A stretch of DNA of 64,000 bases from Asterias rubens (taxonomy: Eukaryota > Echinodermata > Asteroidea > Forcipulatida > Asteriidae). Position 1 is the first letter of the stretch. Every line of letters starts with the position of its first letter. The DNA lies in NCBI RefSeq assembly GCF_902459465.1, contig NC_047068.1, forward strand, positions 21,599,195 through 21,663,194. Direction: 5' to 3'. Shown here piece by piece: positions 1 to 14,200 of this stretch. Made by a program: the position numbers and the translations under genes. The notes beneath the pieces were generated by a model, which was given only the letters and a program-made list of their open reading frames with translations, ran no database searches and was not told the origin of the DNA.

Positions 1-23
1 TTTCATCCCTGTTCCCTCCACAG

Positions 24-2261
24 CTGTAAGACCAACTGTAAATCTAAGCTCAATCCAACCAGTCGCTTTGCTCTGGAGTCGACCAATCTGGACTGGAGAC
101 GTGGGATGATCCTGTACTATAGGTGAAGAAAAACATATGTTATTCATCTTGTTTTTATTGTACGACAGGTATTTCGACGCTGGGTAGAATGCATTCTAAC
201 GGAAAGATCTAATTAGAATTGTTGTCACATTTATGCTGTTAATGAGGGAGACGTACATGTAGTAAAAGAAGATTATTTTCTGATGGAAGTATGAAGGAAG
301 AAGAGAAACACTCTTGCATCGCTCTCCTTCAGAAAATTCTGGTTGGCAAGTTTCTTGGCTAAACAAGAAATGGCTGTTAACTGTATGGTGTTCTGGGGTG
401 CTTTTTTCACGGGCGTAACCAATAACTGTTTCGGTTAAACTTGCCAATTGTTGATCACTTGTAATTGACTGAAACAGTACTTGGTTACAACCGCGAACAA
501 TGCACCCCAGGCTGGTAACCTATATTTGTTAAGCAACATGCTAAGCAAGCTTTTCTGCTTACAGGCTTTATGAAATTGGGCCCTTATGTGGCTCCTCTTC
601 GACTAAATTTGTTTCTTTTGGTTCGATGATTAGGTGGGAGATCTACAGCATCATCATAGAGGGGTTTAAGACCACCATACAGCTAATCGACACCAATGAC
701 TGGCTGTCTTTCTCTGGGACTGGCAATGATAAGGCCAACTTGGCAATCGATGCAGGCTTCTTCGCTGATGAGGAACGATATAGGATCCGTATCTACTGTG
801 ATCGGTCTCCGGACTTCACTAACTTCGGTATGTTTTTAAATGACTCCATTGTGAGCAGGCTTTATATGCAAACTGTGGAACTGATTCCAACGAAAAAAAA
901 TTCAATGAAGTAACTTTTTTTATTCATTCATTCATTCGTTGATGGTTTATTCATTAAATATATTTCATACGAAGCTAAAGGTTGAATTGGGAACATTTTG
1001 TATATCAAGTCAACAAAAAAAGCTGGTTAAGTAAGAGAGGTTTGGGTAACAACCATGTGAATATCTCTTTTTGGGTAGTGTTGGTTTGGAAAATAAAACA
1101 AGTAGTTAACAACAACATGAAAGCTAGTAAAAAATGCAGACAAAAAGTAAAACAGTAAAAGTGCACAAGGCACAAATGAAGACAGAAAATAAAAAATTGC
1201 TTTTAAAAAACAGTAAAAGAACACAAACTATTACAGAAATATATGAACATATAGGCAGGAAAGAAATTTCAGTCATTCTTGCTTGCGGTCCAAAAATTTG
1301 AATAAAAGAGCCTTCAAATTCATTGCACATTCATTGTGGACTTTTTTACCAGTTCATATTTGTACGACTGACTCTGTTCTGATATCCAAGAGGCTTTTGA
1401 AGACTCAGTTGCTTGTAATTTTTGTTTTATTGTTAAATATATTACTTCATAAATTTCAGTGAAAGAAAGTCAAATGAACAATGATGTCCACTTTGTTGTC
1501 ACAAACCCGTATGATGATACTATATTAATCAGCATGGTACCCTCCATTTCAGGTATGGCCTCCCAGGATATCCTTGCTAATGAGCGTCCCATCGTTGGTA
1601 ACTGCACCATGCTACCAGAGAACGGGACAGCGCTGGAGACAGAGTTCAACATTTTCTGTGAGGATTGGGCAGACCCCGATCTCCCCCTCAACTTTAGGTT
1701 CGCTCAGCGGTTACTGGAGACTGATTCTTGGACATGGATGTATAGCGGTAAATATCAGTTCTGATAGCTTTTAGTTTTAGTCTTCAAAAAATGGCTGTGC
1801 TAGAGGGTTGGAGTATTAGGGCCTTGTTACACCAAGGATTCTGTACTTACACTTTATAGTAAGTGGTTGTCAGTTTTTATGTTATTTGTGCAATTTTCTT
1901 CTGTATGGAATTTTTCGGTCTGTTTGGTATGTTTGTATAATTTTTACTGATTGTTATTTGCTGTAACTTTTTATGGAGTTTTGCTGTATTTTGCGCATTC
2001 GAATGTTTCGGATGGATTAATTTTCATAATTTTAATTTTCTTACTGGCATTGTTTTTTTTATGCGCCCTCAAACAGACTGGTCCTGGAGAGAGCGCAACA
2101 TAAGTTCAATTATTTTTTATTGTTACACAGGTGAGAAGCCCTACATGGCTCAGCCGTCTATCTTCCCACAGGGCTATGAGGCTGAAGATTACACAGTCTT
2201 TATCTTAGTTCGAGTCGATGACTTTATTGGGTCTTACTCTGATCTGGAACTTAGAGTGCGG
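24..2261 (+). CDS. Polycystin exons 1-4 of the window: REJ-region end
   Basis: The exons are 24-122, 634-827, 1553-1747 and 2131-2261. The translation (residues 1-206) carries the REJ-type pattern: paired cysteines followed by LNPTSRFALES, then LDWRRGMILYYRWEI, and further on GNCTMLPENGTALETEF followed by a Cys and Trp (FCEDW). REJ regions are extracellular and, in family members, precede the GPS. The frame enters in the last base of a codon, so at least one more exon lies upstream. Exon 3 has a second in-frame acceptor at 1459/1460, which would add 31 codons; the short form fits the REJ consensus better. Introns 1 (123-633) and 2 (828-1552) contain only small repeat fragments. Confidence 0.9.
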
Positions 2262-5200
2262 GTAAGTAACAGATCATTCAAGTCGAGAGAGAGAGAGAAG
2301 GCATACTATGAAATAGAAGTAGATAATATGTTCATCAAAGATATGGTGTTTGTAGAATTTTCTTCCAAGCCCAAAAAACATTCTGATGAATTTCTTTCAT
2401 TAAAGTGTTTGGGTACTTTTTGTACGCACAAAACACATTGTCCACAGATTTACAATAAATTACACTGTTTGAAGATAATGATGGTAGAAAGTGTCCCTTA
2501 AAATATTACTTTCTAAGGTGATGAGAAACAATGTCACAAACTAGTTTAGCATGTACAATAGATTTATGCGACTCTCATGAAAACATTGCTTTGTGATTTT
2601 CACTTATTTTCTGAAAAACTTGACAACTAATGAAGCTGAAGATAATGATAAAAGAAAGCTTTCCTAGAAATATTACTTGCTGAGGTGTTGTAGTTTTTGT
2701 GAAAATAATTTTTGTCTCAGTGAGACAAAAATTATTTTAGCATGTACACCAATTTCACATGCCTCTTGATACACATTGCTTGATGATTTTCATTCTTTTC
2801 CTCAAAAACTTAACGATTAATGAAGCTAAAACTTGTACAGGTAAATTATATTACATACATCTTCATTCACAGTGAGTAGAGATTTATGTCATGGCCTGAA
2901 AACTTGATCTACAAAAGGTATCAAAACCATTTAAAGTGGGGCTACAGAATGCTCTGAAATATGTAGTTATTACATTTTTATAGAATATGGAGTCCATAGG
3001 AAACAAGAAAAAAATATAACGAGTCTCTTACCTCCCAATAAAACATGGTAAAAAAGTTTTTTCTCTGAAAAACTCCAAGCCAAAGTACTGAAAAACCTGA
3101 GGTCAAAAAAACCCGCGCGTCAAAGGAATTGTGACGTAATCAGCGCTATCTGATATGGAAAAGAACACCTCAATTTGCCATAGCTGGAAAACTGTGCACA
3201 TACCTTATTGGGAAATAATGCCAATGACGTCAAGGGGTCATTGCATATCATTATCATAGACAAGCAGGTGCATTTTTGACTCTAATTATTTATTACTAAA
3301 TGCAAATTTTAAACGTAAATTGGTTATAAAGCATTATCTATGATGTCTATTTGGCCCAAAAAAGGTAATAGTTAAAATATTGAGATTTACCATGTAGCGG
3401 CTCTTTAAACAGCTACTTGAGCGGATGGTTTTTAACAGAATTGGTAATTTAACTTGTATATAATGCACTTGTTCACCATTTTAAAATAATTTTGATATGT
3501 GTACACTTCTGAATTTTTCGTAATTATCAATTAAAAAATCAGGCCCCAACCTAAAGGTTTTGAAAAACTAAAAACACTTCTGTCGTTGACAATGCCGCTG
3601 ACGACATGTCTGGGAGTTTGCTTTGTTATACCTTCAGGCTGCAACAAAGCGGCTTTACAAGTTGGAGCTCCCAACTATGACGTTTTGAGAGTGATTACGT
3701 AACAGAGCTTTTCGCAAATCTCTCAGAAAAGCGCTGGATAAGGGTATACGAAATGATCGTTTTTTTACACAATTAAAATCTTTTTATAATCATATGACTC
3801 GATTTCCTTATTTATTGAAAACATTTTAAATGAAATTCAGCAAAGTTCACGACTTGACATTTTTGTTCAAGTAGGTTTTTAAACGTTTTAAATTTGTTGT
3901 GTCTACTGAAGCACACAAAATTTGATCAGATGATTGTTTTTTTTTCCTTCTTAATGACAAGGTGGTAGCTCCATCACTCAGTGGCGCCGACATGACAGAG
4001 AAGCTGAAGAACCTTACATCAGGCGAGGGCAGTATCATGTCGGAAATGATCTCCTCTGGAGATGCAGGCGGGGCAGCTAACATTGTCGCCGCCTGTGCAG
4101 GCATGTTGAATATAGCCTCATCAAACGCTGCGGCCAGTACGGCGACGACTATCGCTGCCACTACAGCCGCTACTGGTAAGATTAGAGATATAGAAGAGTT
4201 TGCGGTAACACCATGTAATGACTTTCTCTAAATGAGTTGGGGTGGTTCTGAAAAGAACCGTTGGATTAACTCGACGTTTCGATCAGCATGCTCTGATCGT
4301 CTTCTGGAGAATGCTGGACTCTGATGCTGCATGCTGCTTAAGTACTGGGCGGCGGATTAGCTTGGTGATGCACGAAGGCGGGAAATACAGGCGGGAAGTT
4401 GTACTCAATGATGTGGTTGAGGAAATATGAACTTATAAGATATAAAAGAGTTTGCGGTAACACCATGTAATGACTATCCCACTATCAGAGCATACTGATC
4501 GAAACGTCGAGTTAATCTATATCTTATTTCCACCATGCAAAGTTTCAAATCCTACTTAAGATTAGAGATGTTCACACTGTCTCCTTGCACCTTTTCATGT
4601 CCCAAATTTTGAACAACATAATGTCGCGTCAGAGGCAGTTCAAATTAAAAATATCTTTGAAATATATCACTCGTCCTCTAAAAAGAACAAGCTGGTGTCC
4701 TTTGAAAATACTGCATTAAAAAAAAACCTTCTTAAATATAAGTTATATACAACATTTATATAGTGCCTCATACATAGTGTTTCTAAGTGCTTTACAATGA
4801 AAAAAAAAATAGGAATTAACAACAAAGAAACAGCAATCATGATTTTAATAGTTAAGTTTTAAATCTAGTTTTGAACTTAATCACAGTTGGGGAATTACAT
4901 TTAAAGATGGGCAGATTGTTCCAAAGTTTTGGGGGCACAAATGAAGAAGGCTCGTTCATTGTGTAGCAAGTATGGGTACAGGGACCAGGAGCTAGTTGCA
5001 GGTGAATGAAGCCCCGTATTCTGTTCAGAAGACACTGTGTTGTAACACCATTATAATGCCAATGTGTGACTGCCACCTTTTTAAAAAAACAGTTGAGAAT
5101 GTGCGAAGGAGGAAGCGGAATGCAGGGGAGAGCGATGAGCTGACAGAAGATGAGCTCCTAGCAGCTAGGCTTGAAGCAGAGAGAATCGCTGCTGAGCAGG

Positions 5201-8200
5201 CTGAGGCTGACAGGCTGGAGAGAGAAGGGGTGAGCTCAGTCTAGCCACAAAAAGAAATTTCATTCATTCATTCATTTCTTTTATTTTTACCACATAAAAA
5301 GAAAAGTGATATAATTGACATTAAATTATAATGATTAAGGAAAACATAAGTACAGTAGGATGTTGTGTGAGGATGGAGGTCTCCAAGAAGCATCAGCTTG
5401 TCGAGTAGAGACCCCACTTATACAATAACAAAACAAAGAACAATACAACAATATGTAAACAATATTACAACTAAATTACAACTTAGATATTGGCATAGCT
5501 AGTATATAAAGTAAACTCGAGGTTGGAATAAAGAAAGTCTGCTTATAAATATTTGCTGATTAATTGAGTTTTTAGTTTCCGCTTGAATACAAATAAACTC
5601 TGTATTTTTTTCAAAGAGGTATCCAAGGAATTCCAGAGCTTAGGCTCATCATGTTTGACTCTTTCTTAAAAGGCACTGGACATTTTTGGTTGTGGTGGCT
5701 CTGAGAAGAGCTGGTCTGTTCTGCTCTGACCGTCTTCTGGAGAAACCAGAATATTATTATTATTGTTATTACTTTGGAACAGACAATTAATTGGCCGCAT
5801 TTTTTAGATTTCACTGAAAATCTGGAGCGAATATGCAAATGCAGGAAGAATAATCCCCAATAGGAATACACTATCTGAGAAGTGTGACTCAGTAGCGCTT
5901 TTCAGATTAAAATTTTCGGGCATAAAATCTGTTATCATTTTACACAACCACATTACTTTGAAGTGAAATGTTTCTCAACAAGATTTGTACTATCAATTGC
6001 TGCTGCAGGCTTTTAATCAAAGATTAAGTTTAAGAGTGATTACCAAACGTGTACCTTACTTTTAATAGTAACTTATTCATTTCTTTTTAGATGCATGAGA
6101 AAGTCTCTTAACAGTTGAAGTTTCCTTATTCATTTCTTTGTAGACGCGTTAGATAGTCTCTTAAATGTTGCAAGTACTTATATTCATTTCTTTGTAGATG
6201 CATGAGAAAGTCTCTTAATAAATGCAGTTACTTATTCATTTGTTTGTAGATGCGTGAGAGTATGATTGGTGCCCTGTCTCTCTCCTCACCTAACAATGTG
6301 GGTTCCATGAAACAGCTGGCATCAGCCTTCGTACAGGCATCAGGCTCTGCTTCAGAAATCTCAACCAGTTCGGCGGTAAGACACTTGCTTATAAATGGTT
6401 TTGTTGCTTTTGTAGATCAAGTTTTTGGCCATGCCATGAATTCCGACTCACTGTGAACGAAGATGTATGTAATATAATTTACCTGTAGAAGTTTCAGCTT
6501 CATTAATCGTTAAGTTTTTGAGGAAAAGAATGAAAATCATCAAGCAGTGTTTATCAAGAGGCGTGTGAAATTGGTGTACATGCTAAAATAATTTTTGTCT
6601 CACTGAGACAACAATTATTTTCTCAAAAACTACAAACTTCAGCAAGTAATATTTCTAGGGAAGCTTTCTTTCATCAATATCTTTAGACCATGTAAGTGAA
6701 ATGTAAATCTTTTGTGTTTGTGTTGTACAAAAAGTAGCCAAACCCTTCAATAAGGCCAGACAACAGTAGCAAACAATTTCAGCCTTTGAGAAAAGACACT
6801 CCTATGGCCCAAATGTGAGAATTTGAGGTTTGTATGAGGCATTGCATGAAGAGGTATGAATATTGGTTCCAAATGTGAGGCCATCGAAACTAACAAAGTA
6901 AAGGCCATAAAGAATACCTTTTTTTTCTTTTCTTTTTTTCATTAAATCTTTTTACATAACCACATCATAATAATAATAATTTATTGAACTTATTATTGCG
7001 CTCTCTCCAGGACCAGCCTGTTCGACAGCGCATAACAATTTAACACAATTCCAGTAAGAAAATAAAATTATGAAAATTAATTAATCGAAACGAAAACAAT
7101 CAAAAATAATGCGTAATTACATCAAAAAAACATTAAAAAGCTACAGCAATCCATTAAAAGATACAGCAAATAACAAAAAATCCATTAAAAAGTTACAGCA
7201 AATAACAAATAGGAAAAAATTACAACAAAACAATTACAAAACAGACTTAAACTCCATACCTCAGAGTGAAATGTTTCTCAAAACTGTAGGCTTCTAACTA
7301 AAAGTTTTTATTGCAATAGAAATGTTTCTCATAATGCTTTATACTATCAAAAGCTGCTTTACGCTTCCAACTCAAAGTTGTTATTGCAATAGAAATGTTT
7401 CTCAAAATGTTTTATACTATCAAAAGCTGCCGTAGGCTTCCAACTAAAAGTTTTAAATGCATTTAATGTAAAGAGTGATTGCCCTTTCACTACTTTGACT
7501 TGCCTGCTTTATAGCCTTTGAACTTTTTTGCAAGTATTCCTTTTGATGAACAAATTAAACAATTTCTTTTTAAAATATAAATCCCTAGGAGAATTCCATG
7601 GCTACTGGATTGAAGTTCATGGATCTACTACAAGAGAAGGCTGGTGAGGCTGGGGCTGATGAGGTAGAGGACAGCGGTAAAGGAATCCTTACTATGATGG
7701 GTAAGACGATACTTCTATCTTTTTTTCTCTACCTTGATAATATAATAATCATACATATATCAGTGTGAGATATTGTTTTGAGACTTAAAAAATATGCAGT
7801 AAATATCTGGTGCTTTGTATCCTTTGGAAAATGGCGCGATATCAATAGGGTTGTTATTATTAATGTTGTTAAAGGCGCTGGACACATTTGGTGATTGTCA
7901 AAGACCAGTATTCTCACTTGGTGTATCCAAACATATGCATAATATAACAAATCTGTGAACATTTTGCTCAATTGATCACTGGAGTTGAAAGAAAATAATA
8001 ATAAAAGAAAAAACACCCAATTGTTGCACAAATTTATTTGAGAAAGACTTAAGCCCAGTTGATATTTTGGTGGAAATCACGCAGTATAAATCCCTTATTA
8101 TTATTACTCCTGACAACACTATGTCCTTTTTGCAGGCAATGCGGGCAGTGGTGTCCAGAACAAAGCCAGCAAGTCCAAAGCAGCGGCAGCATCAGCAGCA

Positions 8201-11200
8201 GCAGCGAGAGCAGCCACCATGGTGACTACGCCACTACCCAGGGTAGCTAGAGACGTCAGCAGTGTGGGGTCTTCATACGTTGATCACGAGGCTCTGGAGG
8301 CCCAAGCAGATGCTGAGGTCGCAGCCATGAACGAATTGGTAAGACACATTTTCAAAAAGCTTTCACATTCATTCAATTCAATTCATTCAATAATGGTTCA
8401 TTAAAAACATGAATACCAGTTAATGCAGGTGTGGATAGGAATGAGTAAGTTCCTAAAATATTTAAACATTAACAATGCAAGTAAGTACTGGTCATTTTTC
8501 AAGGTAGCCCCAGAGCTACCTTAGACACAGAAGTAAAGACACGCTTGAAGAAATGACAGCATTTATGAAAGTTCCTCATAGAATGAAATGTTTACGTCTC
8601 AAGGAGAGACTGATGTCTCTGAATAGACTCATGTACGATGTTTAACGACAGAAAACTCACAAGGTATCTACACAGATTTGTTTGTGTTTATAAGGATAAA
8701 AATATAATCGCTTGGGTTTTGTTTAAAAAAACAAAAATTATAATGGTTTTTTTGTCTCAGAAATGTTTCCTTGTTGTTCATAAAATCAGAGGGAGCAATT
8801 TTTGAAACACGTCAATGAATTTCAATAGAACGTTGGCAGATTCAAACTCTGGTGTTTCTGATCAGCAGAGTGTGGGTTCGATTCCCCAGCCGTGACACTT
8901 GTGTCCTTAAGCAAGACACATAACCATTGCTTCACCCCTCGGATGGGATGTAAAGCTGTTGGTCCCATGTGTTGTGTAAACGCATGTAAAAGAACCCAGT
9001 GCACTTATCGAATAGAGAAGGGGTTCGCCCCGGTGTTCCTGGCTGGATTGGCAGCATATTGCGCCACAGAACCTTGTAAACCATTACATGGTGCTTAAGG
9101 ATTAGGTCTTATATCTCAAAATTTGCCCCACTCCTTGCAGTAATAATACCTGGCGCTTTGTTACCTTTGGCAAAAGGTGCGTTATAACATCGGTTGTTAT
9201 TGTTATGACATATTTCATAACTTTCCCGATCAGCAAAACCTAACAAATGTCGTAATTGATCACAGAAAAGGCAGATTTGTTTGCTTCAAAATTCAGTCAA
9301 AAGCTCAAAGTCTACAGTTTCTAATGTAGCAATGTGCGCATGCAACGTAGGTGACATTGTTTACTCACACGCGTTGAACTTGTGTGTTGCTACTTTACCA
9401 CTCCAATAATTATGAATGGAAAATGACGTGATACCAGCGACGGCAGCGAAAGGTGGTAACACACATGGGGTACAATAAGAGCTCGCTGCGGATGGAATGT
9501 GTACAGCCTTTTACAGGCGCTGCGGTTTACATCCATAGTGTTTCCACTGGAGGTGGATGCAGCACTAATCGGATTAATTTGAGCTTAGGGGATTAAGACT
9601 GGAGTTGTAACTCCTTCTGTTCCTTGCTCTATGGTCGAACTCACTCTAAATTAGTCCTTAAAAACAGTGTTTAAAGCAGTGGACACTATTGGTAATTGTT
9701 AAAGACCAGTCTTCTCACTAGGTGTATCCCAACATATGCATAAAATAACAAACCTGTTGGCCACCGGAGGTGCGAGATAACTATGAAAAAACACCCTGGT
9801 CACACAAAGTTGTGTGCTTTCAGATGCTTGATTGAGACCTCAAATTCTAAACTTGAGGTTTTAAAATCAAATTCATGGAAAATAACTTTATTCTCAAAAC
9901 TACGCCACTGCAGAGGGAGCCATTTTTCACAATGTTTTATACTACAAACCTCTCCCCATTACTCGTTACCAAGTTAGGTTCTATGCTGATAATTATTTTG
10001 AGTAATTACCAATAGTGTCCACTGCCTTTAAACAAGATACCATAATAGTTTTCATGCTGTATGTTTGAGTTTAGTTTGATGTAGTGTGTACAAACTAGTT
10101 CTTTAACTACATGTATGTTGTGGCCCAATTGAAAGCGGCCTAGTTATAGTTTGCCCCTACCCAATGCCAGTTAGGCCTGACCAACTACAAATGGGCCTCC
10201 CAACTTCACATGGGCCGCCCAACTTCGAATATGTCACCCAACTTCGAATGGGTCGCCCAACTTCGAATTGGCCGCCCAACTTCGAATGTGCCGCCCAACT
10301 TAGAATGCGAATGTATCACCCAACTTCGAATAAGCCGCCCAACTTCAAATGGGCCTGCCCAACTTGGTCACAGTTGTTGGTGTTAAATGGGCCTGGCCAA
10401 CTTGGTCACAGTTGTTGTTGGTTTTAAATGGGCCTGCCCAACTATGCATGGTCCTACCCAACTTCGGCTCAGCTAGTTGTTGGTGTTACATTGGCAGCCG
10501 ATAACGAGGCATTGTCAACGAAGTGTAACAAACTAACATTCTACCCATATTGGTGTATTGTGTTGCGCCTGAGCCCAGCGTCCATGTACTATGTTGATCT
10601 AAGACCAAGACTGACAAATTCAAGAAAATTATAAAAACATACACATGTATTTTAACATTAATCAGCTTATTGCATTTTATGTGACTTGCATTTCATTTAA
10701 TTCAATTAATTTTTCAGATATTTTATTTATGTTTTCTGTACCTTATAATTTTTTGTAAGCCCTGTGATTATAAGTTTTCTATTAAGTAGAGCGCATTGAA
10801 AATGCCATTGTACACAATGTATGCTGGAAACTGTCCAAGGTACAATGTATTTTATTATTAATAAGGAAATCAATGTGTGGTGAAGAGGTTTTCAACTAGT
10901 GGTTTAATCCCAACGAGGCCTGGTTGTTGATAATTTTACCGAGACAAAGTCGAGGTAAATTATCTAGATTCAACACACTTTGATTCCCATTCATAAATAC
11001 ATTTTCGGTCAAAAAAGTCAACACTTTTTGGTCAAAAGGTAAAATAAATGCAAAAATTATAATAATTGTTCAATGATTTCTTTCAACACAACACCCCGCC
11101 AGCTGTGAAACGGTAAGCCCTCTGCCGCCCTCGGGTAAACAACTCCTTATAAGGGAATGCTGTGCGCGTATCGCGTGATGTGGCACAACTGTTTCAGCTG

Positions 11201-14200
11201 TTGCTCTTGACCAATAGGAATGAAGAAACTGTCTTATAAGAACAGGTGCAAGCTCGCGTGTCACGCCCATGTTTCAACGCTTTTTACTGGTCATGAACAA
11301 AGGTTTATACAGATGTACATGTATTTATGAATTAAAAATAATGGCATGAGGGAATTAATTTAAAATTATTTAAAAAGTTATAATCATTAATAGCAATGGG
11401 GGCTTATTCCTGAAGTCGCCGCCATTATCTATTCCCTTCAGTCGCCAATATTCTCAGCCCATTCAAACTTCTACAACTCCACTTTGCCACATTGTCTATC
11501 CAACGCAGCTAGATTCTGTCGCAATTTGTACCCAAAGACAGATCATCTATAAATGCGTTGAACGGTCAACCTAATAAATAATAAATAGATGTTCAATTTG
11601 CATCGAGGATAAAGAATATTCATTTTTGTTTTTACCCATACACACCGATGTGTGTTAGCACTGTATACTCAGTACTTTAATACCAAATTCTGTATAAAAA
11701 AAAATCACAGGCATATTACTCACGTGGGATTCGAACTCATGACCTTACCAATTCTAAAGTATTGCCATATCAACTAAATAATAATGATTTTGACATCCTG
11801 GTTATGAAACCATTTGGAAATATGAACAATCTAACCTGTTTTCCCTCCTGATTTGTCCACTAATTACAGAGTAAATCCATGAGTGACAGTACCAATGCCA
11901 TGTCTGGTAACCTGATGAACACAGTGAATAGTGGAATGGTGACTGGCCAGGCACCCATCCTTATGCCCTCTGCAGGGTTGAACTTAACCGTTGATAAATC
12001 CTTCACTGAGAACCTCGATCACCGTAAGTTTGTTTTTGAATCCTTTCGATTTTATTCACTCAGATGTTGTTTTGTTGTTACCGTTTTCACGAAGCAATGT
12101 AGTTGTCAAACTTTCCCCAAAATTTGGTGAATTACCCTTTTTCAAGTTATTAATTTCCTTATCGAGGCCCAATTTCTTAAAGCTGTAAAGCAGATAATAC
12201 TGCTTGGCAAATTTCTTTGCTAAGCAAAACATGAGTTGGGCACTGGTTGCAATAAAGTAAACTTAGGGAGCTTCATTGACTACTGATTAAAGAACGGTTT
12301 CTTTTTATGATTGCTCTTCTTGTTTTTAAATGCTTGAACAAAACTACATGTACTCCTTTCCCCTTAAAGGCAGTGGACACTATTGGTAATGGATCAAAAT
12401 AATTATTAGCATTAAACCTTTCTTAATTACTAGTAATGGGGATTGATAGTATACAACATCGTGAGAAACAGCTTCCTCTGAAGTAATGTAGTTTTCAAGA
12501 AAGAAGTAATTTACCACGAATTTGATTTCGAGACCTCGGATTTAGAATTTGAGGTCTCAAAATCAAGCATCTGAAAGCACACAACTTTGTGTGAAAAGGG
12601 TGTTTTTTTTCTTTCATTATTATCTCGCAACTTTGACGACCGATTGAGCTCAAATTTTCACGGGTTGTTATTTTATGCATACATGTATGTCGAGATATAC
12701 ACCAAGTGAGAAGGCTAGTCTTTGACAATTACCAATAGTGTCCACTGTATTTAACTGTCACATACTACACTCCTCCGCAATTTCCACCTGTCATCTTTAG
12801 TGAAACAATTGCAATTGGGTCCAAAACCAACAGTGTTAGCCATTAGTAGGTGCTTGTTGATGATTGTAGAGAAATGAAAATATGTACATGTATATGTAGT
12901 CTCTAAGGGTCAACAGCACGGACAGCTTTGGTAATTGCTAAGTATTCTCACTTGGTGTATGATCCAAGGATGCATAAACTAAAACTTGTGAAAATTTGGG
13001 CTCAAATTGGTCATCAACCTTGCTAGAAAATAATGAAAGAAAAAACACCCTTGCTACACAAATTGTTGTGCCTTCAGATGCCTTTAGGTCTGAATTCTTT
13101 CTAAGACTTAAATATTTTAGTGAGAAATTACATGTACCTCTTTTGCAAAAACTATGTTACTTCAGAGGGAGCAGTTTCTCACAATGTTTTATACAATCAA
13201 CAATCAACCGCTCTCCATTGCTCGCTACCAAGTAAGTTTTTATGCATTTAAATACTTCTGACTTTATTCTTCCCTCTCTCTACCCCCCCCCCCCCCAAAC
13301 CCATTGTGTGCCCCTATTACAGGAACCTTCGGTACAGCTGGTGGCTCATCATTTGTTCTTCCGTCTGTTACATCCCTGTTTGGGAGCGGCAATGCGACAA
13401 CGCTCTTTGTAGATGCACAGGTAAGATACATAGATCTGAATAACTATCGTTGTAATTGGATATTTGGCCAGTGTAAAAAACAACTTCCTTTTAAAAAGGA
13501 GCACCTTATCAACCCTTTGTCTTGAATAAGTAAAAAAAAAGTGGGTAGATTATCTTTCCTGTTATGTCATCAAGACCTTATGATTTATTCCTCACGGTAA
13601 GAAATTTTGCCTGAGTTCAGCAAATTTTTTAGAAACTGTAAATACAAAACAGAACTTTATTGTTAAATTACAGAATAATTAGTGGAGATAAAGCATATGA
13701 CTTTGGTTTTACTTTTAAGCCGTTGTGCGTTGCGGTGGGTTCAAATCCCACCCTAGTAACATACCTGTGTCGGTGTTAGGGTAAACTAAGATTTCAACTT
13801 GAAATATAAAATATGAGCTTTTGCATAGGTTTGTCGAAATAATAAAGGCTTACGTTTTAGCTTGCCATATTGGAAGATGAGGGATTACATGTGTCAACCC
13901 TTGAAGGTGCTATTTATACAATGAAAGTGGTAATATGCTTGAAGGTAAAGAGGGCACATCCTACACCAAACACTATCACACAAACCCAATTAACGTTCAT
14001 CTGAAAATAAAATAAAACAGGTAACCATGGAGAAAGAAAACAGTAAAACCTGGTCTAACGGTTCCGGGAGCGTCGCCGGCTCCACGGCGAAATTGACCTT
14101 CCGCAACGAGACGGGCGGGGCAATAGACATCAGTGAGCTGGAGGAACCCATCGAGGTGTGGACGGAGAGGACAGACGACCAGATGGACACGTCTAGCATT

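Noticed and set aside
2061..2501. Frame extending exon 4 in both directions
   Set aside because: The upstream part is the dispersed repeat also found inverted at 6990-7110, and the downstream part crosses a strong donor (GGGTAAGT at 2260-2267); only 2131-2261 fits the gene model.
13700..13790. tRNA gene with a good B-box
   Set aside because: No A-box or paired acceptor stem at proper spacing; more likely a SINE relic.
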